Source: JAKAWQ01 sp035509315
GTDB lineage: Bacteria; Pseudomonadota; Alphaproteobacteria; Acetobacterales; Acetobacteraceae
NCBI GenBank assembly: GCA_035509315.1
Contig: DATJLS010000044.1
Location: 1-64,000 of the forward strand
Direction: 5' to 3'
Length of the DNA stretch: 64,000 nucleotides
Of this stretch, positions 51,946 to 61,256 are shown piece after piece (position 1 is the stretch's first letter; every line of letters begins with the position of its first letter). A program made the position numbers and the translations under genes. The notes under the pieces are model-generated. The model saw only the letters and a list, made by a program, of their open reading frames with translations. It was not told the DNA's origin and ran no database searches.

Positions 51946-52824
51946 ATGCGACGGCAGGAAGGAATCTTCTTTGCGGCAACGGTCTTTCCGGCCATCGCGG
52001 TGATCGGCTTCGTCATCGTGGCGCCGCTGTTGATCAGCATCTTCTATAGCTTTACCGATCTCAGCCTGATCGAGGGAACCGATGCCTTCACCGGTCTGGC
52101 AAACTATCGCCATCTCCTGGCCGATCCGACCTTCTACCAGTCGCTCTGGAACACGCTCATGCTCGGAGTCGTGCCGGTGGTCGGCGCTTTCTTTGTGGGC
52201 TTCGGTCAGGCTCTCCTCCTCAATGAAGCGGTTGCCGCGCGCAGCCTGTTGCGCGGGTTGACATTGCTGCCCTGGGTCATTCCGCAGATCGTCGTCTCGT
52301 TTCTCTTCCTCTTCATGTACAATTCCTCCGTCGGCGTGGTGAACGTTCTGCTGCATGATCTCGGCCTGATCCACCATTTCGTGCCCTGGCTCGCTCTGCC
52401 TGGCACGGCCCCCCCTGCCGTCGCCATCGCCTATGTCTGGACCGAGGCGCCCTTCTTCATGCTGATGCTGCTTGCGGGGCTGCAGACGATTCCGCCGGAG
52501 ATTGTCGAGGCTGCCATTGTCGATGGCGCGGGCTGGTGGCAACGCCTGCGTCTTGTTGTTCTGCCCGGGCTCAGGCGCATCATCGCGATCAGCACGATTC
52601 TGATGGTGATCTGGAACTTCAACAATTTCACTATCATCTGGCCGCTCACCCAGGGAGGGCCTGTGAACGCGACGCTGACCTTTGCGGTGTGGGTCTATCG
52701 TCAGGCCTTCCAGAACTTCGACCTCGGCTCTGCCAGCACGATTGGCGTCGCCTGGCTGATCCTGCTGCTGGTCGTGACATTCTTCTATCTTCGGCTGATG
52801 GGTGGAGACGAGGGTGCCGCATGA
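51946..52824 (+). CDS. ABC importer permease, MalF/UgpA type (importer 3)
   Basis: A 292-residue membrane protein with six predicted spans. The ATG at 51946 (MRRQEGIFFAATVFPAI) follows GAGAG. The conserved cytoplasmic EAA loop is visible as EIVEAAIVDGAGWWQRLRLVVLP. The stop overlaps the next permease start (ATGA). It pairs with the MalG-type partner to form the channel for the binding protein encoded upstream. Confidence 0.9.
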   Translation: MRRQEGIFFAATVFPAIAVIGFVIVAPLLISIFYSFTDLSLIEGTDAFTGLANYRHLLADPTFYQSLWNTLMLGVVPVVGAFFVGFGQALLLNEAVAARSLLRGLTLLPWVIPQIVVSFLFLFMYNSSVGVVNVLLHDLGLIHHFVPWLALPGTAPPAVAIAYVWTEAPFFMLMLLAGLQTIPPEIVEAAIVDGAGWWQRLRLVVLPGLRRIIAISTILMVIWNFNNFTIIWPLTQGGPVNATLTFAVWVYRQAFQNFDLGSASTIGVAWLILLLVVTFFYLRLMGGDEGAA

Positions 52825-53660
52825 GCGGCGCATGGCGCTGGCGGCAGCGGCTTGTCTTGGCGCCTCTGCTCCTCTTGTCACTGGGATTTTCGCTGCTTCC
52901 CGTGATCTGGATGGTCTTTACCTCGTTCAAGACGTCGCACGCGGTGTTCGGCGCGCCCGGACGCCTGCTGCCGCCGGTATGGACCCTCTCGGCCTATCGC
53001 GCCGTGCTCGGCGACAGCAATTTCGTGATCTATTTCGCGAACAGCCTGTTCGTCAATCTCGGCGCAAGCATTGTCACCGTGGCCCTCGCAACGCTCGCAG
53101 GCTACAGCTTCTCACGCATGCGGATCAGAGGGAAGCAGGCCGTCATGCTGGGGATTCTTGCAACGCAGATGTTCCCTTCGGCGGTGCTTCTGATCGCGCT
53201 CTATGTCATCTTTCGCGATCTCGGTTTGCTCGATTCCTATGCCAGCCTCATTCTCTCCTATGTCACGCTCGGCCTGCCGTTCAGCGTATGGATGATGCGC
53301 GGCTTCGCCGAGGCGGTGCCGATCGATGTCGAGGAGGCCGCCATGATCGATGGGTGCGGCCGTCTCCAGGCGCTGTGGCGCGTCGTGGTGCCGATGATGC
53401 TCCCCGGGATGATCGCGGTCGCCCTCTTCAGCTTCCTGGTCGGCTGGAACGATCTGGTGTGGGCCCTCACGCTCACCACCTCGCCCTCGATGCGCCTCAT
53501 TCCGCCGGGCTTTGTCGCAACCTATGTCGGACAGTTCCAGACCTACTGGAACCAGCTCATGGCGGGCTCCGTTCTGGTGAGCCTCCCCACCGTCATCATT
53601 TTTACGCTGCTGCAAAAATATCTCGTCCAGGGGATCACCTCGGGAGCCGTGAAGGGATAG
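52821..53660 (+). CDS. ABC importer permease, MalG/UgpE type (importer 3)
   Basis: A 279-residue membrane protein with six predicted spans. The EAA loop reads DVEEAAMIDGCGRLQALWRVVVP. Its start overlaps the preceding stop by 4 bases. No ATPase of the MalK/UgpC kind occurs anywhere in the window, so this importer must borrow one encoded elsewhere, as many family 1 sugar importers do. Confidence 0.9.
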   Translation: MSGAWRWRQRLVLAPLLLLSLGFSLLPVIWMVFTSFKTSHAVFGAPGRLLPPVWTLSAYRAVLGDSNFVIYFANSLFVNLGASIVTVALATLAGYSFSRMRIRGKQAVMLGILATQMFPSAVLLIALYVIFRDLGLLDSYASLILSYVTLGLPFSVWMMRGFAEAVPIDVEEAAMIDGCGRLQALWRVVVPMMLPGMIAVALFSFLVGWNDLVWALTLTTSPSMRLIPPGFVATYVGQFQTYWNQLMAGSVLVSLPTVIIFTLLQKYLVQGITSGAVKG

Positions 53661-53770
53661 AGGCAGGCGTCGTCGATCAAGACCGGAGCAAGGGGCAAAG
53701 TCATGCGAAACGTCTGTGAACAGGGGGCGGACATCGAGTGGAGGGAACGGCGCGCGAGAGGAGCGTCGCG

Positions 53771-54943
53771 ATGAAGATCAGCGCCGTGCGCAGTCTCGTG
53801 GTCAATGCCGACATGCGGAACTGGGTATTCGTGCGGGTCGACACGGACGAGCCCGGCCTGTTCGGCTGGGGCGAGGCGACGCTCGAGTGGAAAACCGGCG
53901 CCGTGGTGGGGGCCGTTGCCGATCTGACGCCTCTCGTCATCGGGCGGGATCCGCGAGATATCGGCCAACTCGTCCGGATCATGATCAAGCACGGCTTCTG
54001 GCCGCCTGGGGTGATCGGGCGCAGCGCGATCAGCGGCATTGAGATCGCGCTTTGGGACATCCTCGGCAAGTCCCTCGGCCAGCCCGTCTGGCGGCTTCTC
54101 GGCGGGGCGGCGCGCGATCGTATCCGGGTCTATACCCATCTCGGTCTCGGCGAGATGAAGGCGGTCTACGAGACCACCAGTGCGGCGGCCCTGGTCGATC
54201 GCGGCCGCGCGGTGGTGGAGCGCGGCTATCGTGCGGTGAAGGTGGTGATCGTCCCCTATACGCACTACACCGCCTCGCCACGACAGGTGGACGATGTCGC
54301 TGCGATGATGAAAGCGCTCCGCGAGGCGGTTGGCGACAGCATCGAGATCATGGTCGATTTCCATGGCCGCCCGGCTTCGGTCAGCGCAGCACTTGCCTAT
54401 ATCGAGGCCCTGGCCCCGTACCGGCCGATGTTCGTCGAAGAACCGGTACAACCCGGCGATCCGCAGGCGATGGCGGCGGTGACCGTACGCTCGCCATGCC
54501 CGGTCGCCGCCGGAGAGCGGCTCGTCGATCCGCGCGAGTTCGACGCGCTTTTCCGCCGCCGCGCGCTTCACATCGCCCAGCCCGATCTCTGCCATTGCGG
54601 AGGATTCTCCGAGGTGCGCAAGATCGCGGGGATGGCGGAGGCTGCCGGCATCGGCCTCGCGCCGCACAATCCGCTCGGCCCCATCGCCACCATCGCGGCA
54701 TGGCATTTCGCGATCGCAACGCCCGGCGTGGTCATTCAGGAGGAAATGTCCGGCGCGGTCCCCTGGTTCGGCGAGGTGGTCTCGGGTCTGCCGCGTCTGA
54801 GCGAGGGATTTTGGCTCAAGCCAGAAGTCGTGGGCCTTGGTGTCACGGTTGATGAGGAGGTCGCGGCGCGCCACCCATTTGCGCCCGAGATTCTGCACGC
54901 TGCCAATGCGGTGCTGGACGATGGAACGATCGTGGATTGGTGA
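53771..54943 (+). CDS. Enolase-superfamily sugar acid dehydratase (galactonate dehydratase-like)
   Basis: A 390-residue mandelate racemase/muconate lactonising enzyme family member. The ATG at 53771 has AGGAG 8 bases upstream. An N-terminal capping domain is followed by a TIM barrel with the metal ligands Asp in IMVDFHGRP, Glu in MFVEEPV and Glu in AAGERLVD, and the general base His in APHNPLGP. This arrangement fits D-galactonate dehydratase and relatives, which convert an aldonate to a 2-keto-3-deoxy acid. The second-strand lysine motif is KVV, not KxK, so the exact substrate is open. It lies downstream of importer 3. Confidence 0.85.
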   Translation: MKISAVRSLVVNADMRNWVFVRVDTDEPGLFGWGEATLEWKTGAVVGAVADLTPLVIGRDPRDIGQLVRIMIKHGFWPPGVIGRSAISGIEIALWDILGKSLGQPVWRLLGGAARDRIRVYTHLGLGEMKAVYETTSAAALVDRGRAVVERGYRAVKVVIVPYTHYTASPRQVDDVAAMMKALREAVGDSIEIMVDFHGRPASVSAALAYIEALAPYRPMFVEEPVQPGDPQAMAAVTVRSPCPVAAGERLVDPREFDALFRRRALHIAQPDLCHCGGFSEVRKIAGMAEAAGIGLAPHNPLGPIATIAAWHFAIATPGVVIQEEMSGAVPWFGEVVSGLPRLSEGFWLKPEVVGLGVTVDEEVAARHPFAPEILHAANAVLDDGTIVDW

Positions 54944-55024
54944 CGCCATAGCCTCCTCGTTCGCGGATTCCGGGGTGAATCCCTTCGGAACCGCCCACCT
55001 TCACTGTGGGCGCTTCTGCCCGCG

Positions 55025-55984
55025 ATGAGTGTTTGGAAGACTTTCCCGCGGCGGATCGGCTCGGTCTGGATCGCGGTGATCGCGCTCTATCTCTTCTCGG
55101 GCCTGGCATCGCCGGCGATGCTGACGCTGCACCAGCTCCTGAACGTGCTCCAGGTCGCCGCCTTTCTCGGTGTCGTGTCGCTTGGGGAGACCTTCGCCCT
55201 GCTGGTGGCGGGGATCGATCTCTCGGTCGCCGGGGTCGTGACCATGACCAATATCCTGGCCACGGCCTTCATGGGCGGCCCTGGGGGATCGATTGCCCTT
55301 GGGGTCGCCGTGCCGCTGGCGGTGGCTGCGATCGTGGGCGTGATCAACGGCCTGCTGGTAGCGATCGTGGACATCACGCCGCTGATCGCGACCCTCGGCA
55401 GCAACGCTGTCCTCTACGGTGGCGCTCTGCTCTACACCGGCGGCGCGCCGCATGGGGGAACCCGGCCCGGCTTTGCCGTGCTGGGCCAGGGCTCGGTTGG
55501 CGGACTTCCCGCGAGCATGCTCATCTGGTTCGCAATTGCCCTGGCCTGCACCGTGCTGCTGCGGCACACGGTGTACGGGCGCCGCCTGTACGCGATCGGC
55601 GCCAATGCGCGCGCGGCGCGTTTCACGGGCATCGCCGTAAAGCCGATCCTCATCTCCGCCTATGTCGCATCCAGCCTGCTCGCGGCGATGGGCGGGCTCC
55701 TGTTGACCGCCTATATCGGCCAACCCGCGCTTGGTATCGGCGATCAGTTCCTCTTCACCTCGATCGCGGCCGTTGTGGTCGGCGGCACCGCCCTGACCGG
55801 CGGAGTGGGCGGCGTCGGCGGCACGGTTGGCGGAGCGCTGCTGATTACCGAGCTCAACAGCGTCACCGATATCCTGCGCGTCTCGACGGGCGTGCAATAC
55901 CTGGTTCAGGGCACCATCATCGCGCTGAGCGTCCTGCTCTACCGCAGCATCGACCGGGCCCGTCGGACTCGCGAAACGACGTAA
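55025..55984 (+). CDS. Sugar ABC importer permease (importer 4)
   Basis: A 319-residue RbsC-type membrane protein with about 9 spans and the family segment VAGIDLSVAGVVTMTN; the coupling loop is AIGANARAARFTGIAV. The ribosome site before ATG 55025 is weak. It is followed by a binding protein and by an ATPase that already carries its own fused permease, so this protein is presumably the second half of a heterodimeric channel. Confidence 0.88.
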   Translation: MSVWKTFPRRIGSVWIAVIALYLFSGLASPAMLTLHQLLNVLQVAAFLGVVSLGETFALLVAGIDLSVAGVVTMTNILATAFMGGPGGSIALGVAVPLAVAAIVGVINGLLVAIVDITPLIATLGSNAVLYGGALLYTGGAPHGGTRPGFAVLGQGSVGGLPASMLIWFAIALACTVLLRHTVYGRRLYAIGANARAARFTGIAVKPILISAYVASSLLAAMGGLLLTAYIGQPALGIGDQFLFTSIAAVVVGGTALTGGVGGVGGTVGGALLITELNSVTDILRVSTGVQYLVQGTIIALSVLLYRSIDRARRTRETT

Positions 55985-56009
55985 CCGAAAACCACAAGGG
56001 AGGATTGCC

Positions 56010-57077
56010 ATGATGAAGTCCATGCCACGGCGCACGCTGCTTGGGGCGGCAGGCGCGCTCGTCGCCATGCCGGCCTTTGCCGACGTCATTTCCTCGGCGA
56101 AGATGACGGCGAGCGGCGGTATGGTCGGCGGAGCCGCAACCAGGAAGAAGCCGCCCTATCGCATCGGATTCTCGAACGGTTTCTCCGGCAATACCTGGCG
56201 CACCGAGATGCTGGCCTCGCTCCATAACGAGGCGAATCGTCACCCCGAGATCAAGCAGCTGATCGTGATCGACGGGCAGGGGAGCATCACGAAGCAGGTC
56301 CACGACATCCAGAACCTTGCCGCGCAAGAGGTGGATGCGATCCTCTGTATCGCCAATTCTGGCACGGCGGTGGCGCCTGCACTGCGAACCGCGACCCACG
56401 AAGGGATCGTCACCGTGCCCTTCAACCTGCCCGTGTCCGGAACGGAGTGGACGGCCTATACAGGCACCGACCCGAGCAACAAAGGCTATGTGCTCGCGAA
56501 ATGGTTGCGCGGCGTCCTGAACGGGGAAGGAAAGATCATTGCGCTCGGCGGCATTCCCGGCAACTCGTACACCGCCGCCGCCTGGGCGGGCGCGAAGAAG
56601 GCCTTCGCCGGATCCAAGATCGAGGTCCTCGCCTTCAAGGATGCATTCTGGGAGGAGGATAAGGCAAAGGTCGTCACGGCCGACCTTCTCGCGGCGTACC
56701 CTGAGATCGACGGGATTTGGGCCGACGGCGCGCAAGACGGCGCAGGGGCGGAGCTTGCCCTGCTGGCGGCGCATCGCCCGCTCGTCCCGGTAACCGGGGA
56801 TGATTACAATGGATTGCTCAAGCTTTATGCCCGCTACCATGCGAGCGAACCGAAGTTCGATATCGCCGAGTTGTCCGAGCCGACCTGGGAAAGCGTGGTG
56901 GCGCTGCGCCTCGCGCTGAAACTCCTTCGGGGCGAGCAGGTCCCCAAGGAGACGATCATCACCCCGCAGCTGATCACGAGCGCCAACTATCAGCAGTACA
57001 TCAGGGCCGATCTGCCGGATGGCGTCTATGTCGACACCAACCTTACGCAGGCGCAGCTCAAGACGCTGTTCGGATGA
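56010..57077 (+). CDS. Sugar ABC importer binding protein with Tat-like signal (importer 4)
   Basis: A 355-residue protein. GGGAGG lies 6 bases before the ATG. The N-terminus MPRRTLLGAAGALVAMPAFA has a twin-arginine-like start and an AFA cleavage site, so Tat export is possible. The mature part is a type 1 periplasmic binding fold (YRIGFSNGFSGNTWR, QEVDAILCIANSG, GDDYNGLLKLY). It resembles simple sugar or inositol binding proteins; the ligand is not determined. The stop overlaps the start of the ATPase-permease fusion gene (ATGA). Confidence 0.85.
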   Translation: MMKSMPRRTLLGAAGALVAMPAFADVISSAKMTASGGMVGGAATRKKPPYRIGFSNGFSGNTWRTEMLASLHNEANRHPEIKQLIVIDGQGSITKQVHDIQNLAAQEVDAILCIANSGTAVAPALRTATHEGIVTVPFNLPVSGTEWTAYTGTDPSNKGYVLAKWLRGVLNGEGKIIALGGIPGNSYTAAAWAGAKKAFAGSKIEVLAFKDAFWEEDKAKVVTADLLAAYPEIDGIWADGAQDGAGAELALLAAHRPLVPVTGDDYNGLLKLYARYHASEPKFDIAELSEPTWESVVALRLALKLLRGEQVPKETIITPQLITSANYQQYIRADLPDGVYVDTNLTQAQLKTLFG

Positions 57078-59554
57078 ATCGCGCCGTCGGCGCCGCTGTC
57101 CTCGAAGTCGTTGGGGTCAGCAAGAGCTATCCAGGCGTACGTGCCCTCGATCACGTTTCCTTCGCGGCGCGCGCGGGCGAGGTGCATGGGCTTGTCGGTG
57201 AGAACGGAGCCGGCAAATCGACCCTGATGCGCATTCTCTCGGGGGCCGAGCCGCCGGATGAAGGTCGCCTCCTCGCGTTCGGCAAGACGCTCACGCTGGC
57301 CGATCCCGCGTCGGCCCATGGCGCGGGCATCCACATGGTCTGGCAGGACACGAGGCTCGTTCCCGATCTCGACGTGGCGCAGAACATTGCGCTCGGGCAC
57401 GAGGCGGGCGGCAGGCTGCTGATCGATCGTCGCGCGATCGATCAGCGGGCGCGTGCGGCGCTTGCCCGCCTCGGCCTTGATCTCGACCCCCGGGCCCTGG
57501 TGCGCACGCTGCAGCCGGCGGAACGGCAGATGGTGGAGATCGCGCGGGCGCTGGATGGCGACGCGCGGGTGCTGATGCTCGACGAGCCGACGACGGCGCT
57601 TTCGGCCCTCGAGACCGATCGCCTGCTCGGGATCCTGCGCGAGCTCGCCGTGCAGGGCGCGGCGATCGTCTTCGTCTCGCACCGCCTGCGCGAGGTGATG
57701 TCGGTGACCGACAGGGTGACGGTCATGAAGGATGGCGAGGTCGTCACCGCCGCGCCCACCGTGGGGCTCACCGAGGACGAGGTGGTACGGTTGATGGTCG
57801 GCCGCCCGATCGCCGATATCTTCCCGCCCCACGCGGCCGCGGCGGGCGCGGTCCGCCTTGAGCTCGACGGGTTCGCCGTGCCGGGGCGCCTCGGCCCGAT
57901 TTCCCTAAACGCGCGGGCCGGCCTGATCGTCGGGATCGGCGGCATCGCCGGCAACGGCCAGCAGGCGCTGGTCCATGCCCTGTTCGGGCTGCTCCCGACC
58001 AAGGGAAAGATGCGAGTGGACGGCGAGCGGCTCGCCTTGTCCTCGCCGCATGCGGCAATCGCCGCGGGGCTGGTGCTGGTGCCGGGCGATCGCCGCGGCG
58101 AGGCGCTGTTTCCGCCCCATTCCGTGCGCGAGAACATCACCCTGCCCCATCTGGCGGGTCTGGCACGAGGCGGGCTGATTTTCGGCGCGACCGAGCGGCG
58201 CTGCGCCGAAGCGGCGATCAGACGTCTTGCCATCCGCACGCCGTCAGCCGAGCAGCCCGTGGCCTTCCTCAGCGGCGGCAACCAGCAGAAGGTCGTGCTC
58301 GCGCGCTGGCAGATCGGTGAGCCCAAGGTGCTCGTGTTCGAAGAGCCGACCCAGGGGGTCGATGTCGGCACACGGGCACAGATCTATCGCCTGATCCGAA
58401 GCCTCGCGGATGCGGGAGCCGCGGTGATCCTCCTCACCTCCGATCTCATTGAGCTCCTCGGTCTCGCCGATGAGATCGTGGTGCTCTCGCGCGGCCAGAT
58501 CGTCGATCGGATGGTGGCGGCAGAGGCAAGCGAGGAGCGCGTGATCGGCGCGGCCGTGCGCGCCAGCACGGGGCAGAGCGGGGTGCCATCGCGCGAACGC
58601 GGTGTGCGCCCCGGTGGGCGGTATCTCGGCCCGGCGATGCTGGGCGGGTTGCTCGCGATGATGGTGGCGCTTGCCACCTGGCGTTCTCCCTATTTCCTGA
58701 CAGCACGCAATCTCGCCGATCTGGCGACGCAATTGGCCCCGCTCGCCATCGCATCCCTTGGCCAGATGGCCGTGATCCTGCTCGGCGGAATCGATCTCGC
58801 CGTGGGACCGACGATCAGTCTCGTCACCGGCATCGCGTCCTGGACCATCGTCGGCAACGGGGCCGGCGCCATAGCCGCCGGTATCGTGCTCGCCATGGCC
58901 ACGGGCGTCGCGATTGGCGGAGTGAATGCGTTCCTCATCGTTCGGTTGGGGCTTTCGGACCTGATCGCCACCTTGGCAAGCTATTCGTTCGTTTTCGGCC
59001 TCGCGCTCATCGTGCGCCCAAGCCCAGGCGGCGAGATCGGCGATCGGTTCCTGAACCTCGCGTCCGCTTCCCTGGGCGGCGTCCCGGTGATCGCGCTCTT
59101 GACGCTCGGTCTCTACATCGCCGCCGAGTCTCTGCTTTTCCGCGGGCGGATCGGAGCCCGGCTTTACGCCACGGGCTCGCGCGCCGAGGCAGGTTTTGCC
59201 GCCGGGCTCAACATCGCCCGAATCAGAATCACGGCCTATCTCTTCTGCGGGCTGATGGCGGCGGTTGCGGGGCTGCTGGTGGCCGCCGAGATCGGCAGCG
59301 GCGATCCGCAAGCGGGTACCCCCTTCACGCTGACCTCGATCACCGCGGTCGTAGTGGGCGGGACGTCCATTTTCGGCGGCTCGGGGACAGCGCTTGGCAC
59401 GTTGCTCGGCGCGCTGCTAGTGATCGTGCTGCAAAACGTCCTCAGTCAGCTGCAGGTCAGCGCCTATACGCAATATGTCTGGACCGGCGTGATCACGTTG
59501 ATCGCGGTGGCGCTCTATGCCTGGCGTGGCCGGCGAAGGGAGGAAACGGGATGA
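57074..59554 (+). CDS. Fused sugar ABC importer ATPase-permease (importer 4)
   Basis: An 826-residue single polypeptide. Residues 1 to about 495 form an RbsA-type double ATPase: GENGAGKST near 45, LQPAERQMVEIARAL, LMLDEPTTAL, then a degenerate second site (GIAGNGQQAL), LSGGNQQKVVLARW and VFEEPTQGVD. Residues from about 515 form a complete RbsC-type permease (LLGGIDLAVGPTISLVTG, ATGSRAEAGFAAGLN, SIFGGSGTALGTLLGA). These are normally two genes. The frame is continuous with no stop at the junction (about 58,600), so the fusion is real in this sequence. The ATG overlaps the binding-protein stop. Confidence 0.9.
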   Translation: MNRAVGAAVLEVVGVSKSYPGVRALDHVSFAARAGEVHGLVGENGAGKSTLMRILSGAEPPDEGRLLAFGKTLTLADPASAHGAGIHMVWQDTRLVPDLDVAQNIALGHEAGGRLLIDRRAIDQRARAALARLGLDLDPRALVRTLQPAERQMVEIARALDGDARVLMLDEPTTALSALETDRLLGILRELAVQGAAIVFVSHRLREVMSVTDRVTVMKDGEVVTAAPTVGLTEDEVVRLMVGRPIADIFPPHAAAAGAVRLELDGFAVPGRLGPISLNARAGLIVGIGGIAGNGQQALVHALFGLLPTKGKMRVDGERLALSSPHAAIAAGLVLVPGDRRGEALFPPHSVRENITLPHLAGLARGGLIFGATERRCAEAAIRRLAIRTPSAEQPVAFLSGGNQQKVVLARWQIGEPKVLVFEEPTQGVDVGTRAQIYRLIRSLADAGAAVILLTSDLIELLGLADEIVVLSRGQIVDRMVAAEASEERVIGAAVRASTGQSGVPSRERGVRPGGRYLGPAMLGGLLAMMVALATWRSPYFLTARNLADLATQLAPLAIASLGQMAVILLGGIDLAVGPTISLVTGIASWTIVGNGAGAIAAGIVLAMATGVAIGGVNAFLIVRLGLSDLIATLASYSFVFGLALIVRPSPGGEIGDRFLNLASASLGGVPVIALLTLGLYIAAESLLFRGRIGARLYATGSRAEAGFAAGLNIARIRITAYLFCGLMAAVAGLLVAAEIGSGDPQAGTPFTLTSITAVVVGGTSIFGGSGTALGTLLGALLVIVLQNVLSQLQVSAYTQYVWTGVITLIAVALYAWRGRRREETG

Positions 59555-60426
59555 CGCTCGAGATTGCCGAGGTGGTGCCGGCCGGGAACAGGCTGGGCGA
59601 AGGCCCGGTATGGTGCTCGCACGAGCAGGCACTCTATTGGGTGGATATCGAGAAAAGTTGCCTCCAGCGCGTCCACCCCGAGAGTGGGGCCTTGCGGAGA
59701 TGGGAGCTGCCGGAGCGGGTCGGCTCGCTGGCGCTGCGCGAGTCAGGTGGCGCGGTGCTTGCCCTGGCGTCGGGGTTTGCGTTTTTCGATTTCGCGAGCG
59801 GTGCGCTCGAGCGCCTCGCGGCGCCCGAGAAGGACAATCCGCGCAATCGATTCAATGACGGCAAATGCGACCGGGCCGGACGGTTCTGGGCGGGAACGAT
59901 GGACGATCGCCTGAGCGAGCACACTGGAGCTCTTTATCGGCTCGACCCCGATCTCTCCTGCCGTCGCATGGCAGCGGGGATCGGCATTCCGAACAGCATC
60001 GCCTGGAGCGCTGACGATCGTGTGTTTTACTTCGCCGACACGATGGATCGCGCGATCTATGCGTACGATTTCGACTGGGACAGCGGGGCGATCGCCAACC
60101 GGCGCGTCTTTTGCACAATGGAGGATCAACCTGGGAATCCGGATGGCTCGACAGTCGATGCCGAAGGGTGCCTCTGGAACGCGCAGTGGGATGGCTGGCG
60201 GGTGGTGCGCTACGACCCGGGGGGCCGCATCGAGCGCATTGTTGAGCTTCCGGTCCAGAAGCCGACGAGCTGCATGTTCGGCGGACCGGATCTCACGACA
60301 CTTTATGTCACTTCGGCGATCTGGGACCTCGACGAGGCGGCTCTGGCACGGCAACCCCTGGCAGGAAGCCTGCTTGCGATAGAGGTGGGTGTGCGTGGTT
60401 TGCCGGAACCACGTTTTGCAGGCTGA
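59551..60426 (+). CDS. SMP-30/gluconolactonase-family sugar lactonase
   Basis: A 291-residue six-bladed beta-propeller. The ATG overlaps the stop of the fusion gene by 4 bases. Conserved metal residues are visible: Glu in LGEGPVW (near 18), Asn in NRFNDGKCDRAGRFWAGTM, Asn in IPNSIAWSADD and Asp in NPDGSTVDAEG. It hydrolyses an aldono-lactone to the open acid (xylono-, arabino- or glucono-lactonase activity in relatives). With the dehydratase upstream (53771) it completes lactone to acid to 2-keto-3-deoxy acid steps. Confidence 0.88.
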   Translation: MTLEIAEVVPAGNRLGEGPVWCSHEQALYWVDIEKSCLQRVHPESGALRRWELPERVGSLALRESGGAVLALASGFAFFDFASGALERLAAPEKDNPRNRFNDGKCDRAGRFWAGTMDDRLSEHTGALYRLDPDLSCRRMAAGIGIPNSIAWSADDRVFYFADTMDRAIYAYDFDWDSGAIANRRVFCTMEDQPGNPDGSTVDAEGCLWNAQWDGWRVVRYDPGGRIERIVELPVQKPTSCMFGGPDLTTLYVTSAIWDLDEAALARQPLAGSLLAIEVGVRGLPEPRFAG

Positions 60427-60669
60427 GTGGAGCTCGCTTTGCGGATTGTCGACTTGGCGGTCGCCCCGCGTCTACCTAGCTAAGGTCCTCTCGTGTCCCG
60501 ATTCCGAAGCACGTCGCACTGGAATGCGGACGGAATCGGCGCACTTGCTCTTTATTTTCAGTGACAGGCTTATCCTTTCCGTTCGTCGCGAAAGGCGACG
60601 AACTTCGAGGGCAGGACACCAGAGGCACTTCTGTCGCCTTGCCTCCTGGACGGAGAAAAGCAGGCCTCA
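60427..60669. other. No gene recognised; short inverted repeat
   Basis: No coding frame of a known family. A GATTCCG (60500-60506) / CGGAATC (60531-60537) inverted pair lies within repeated GGAAT-like text. It may be an insertion-sequence end, but this is not certain. Confidence 0.3.
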
Positions 60670-61054
60670 TTCGTTCCCGGCGTAGATTCCGGCTACGTAA
60701 CGGAATCGATCGGGCGCGAAGCACGTCAATTCAGGCACGACCGTACATCGACCGCGCAAGCCTCTTGATTCTGTTGACCCGGCCATCTGTCCGCCCATTG
60801 CTCCAGCGTTCCGGCCCTGCATTCCATGCCACCTCGATGGCCTGTCGCAATGTTCCGACGAAGCGCCGCATGCCGTGGATGCCGGATCTGCACGCATCGC
60901 TCGGCCATATCTGCAATTTCTCCGCCGTGCCGCCATGGAGCAGGCTTCGAAACCGCATCGCCAGACCGCGCTTTGTCGTCAATTCAGCCGAGGTGGCTTT
61001 GAGCGGATCGACGTTGGCAATCTGCCGGGCGGTCATCTGGCGACGAAGCCTCAC
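60670..61054 (-). pseudogene. ISL3-family transposase, C-terminal remnant
   Basis: Minus-strand reading shows LAMRFRSLLHGG, GIHGMRRFVGTLRQ and the diagnostic ISL3 end RWSNGRTDGRVNRIKR followed by SMYGRA. A TGA at 60731-60733 replaces the expected Gly codon, after which IDVLRARSIPL continues the family C-terminus in frame. The N-terminal two thirds are absent, so it is inactive. Confidence 0.75.
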
Positions 61055-61256
61055 ACAAAGTGCCGTTGCAGTCGGAGCCGATCCGGCGGGCGGTCGTCGG
61101 GTCTATCGCCCGCACCAAAGGCGGAGCCAGCGATTCCTGGTCCAAAGACAGCCGCTCATTCCCTTCTCCAGACGGGATCCTGCCGCGCCGGGTGGCGAGG
61201 AAACGCGCCCGATGGCGGCATGAACCCGTGTGGCCACGATAGCGTATATCGGAGAA

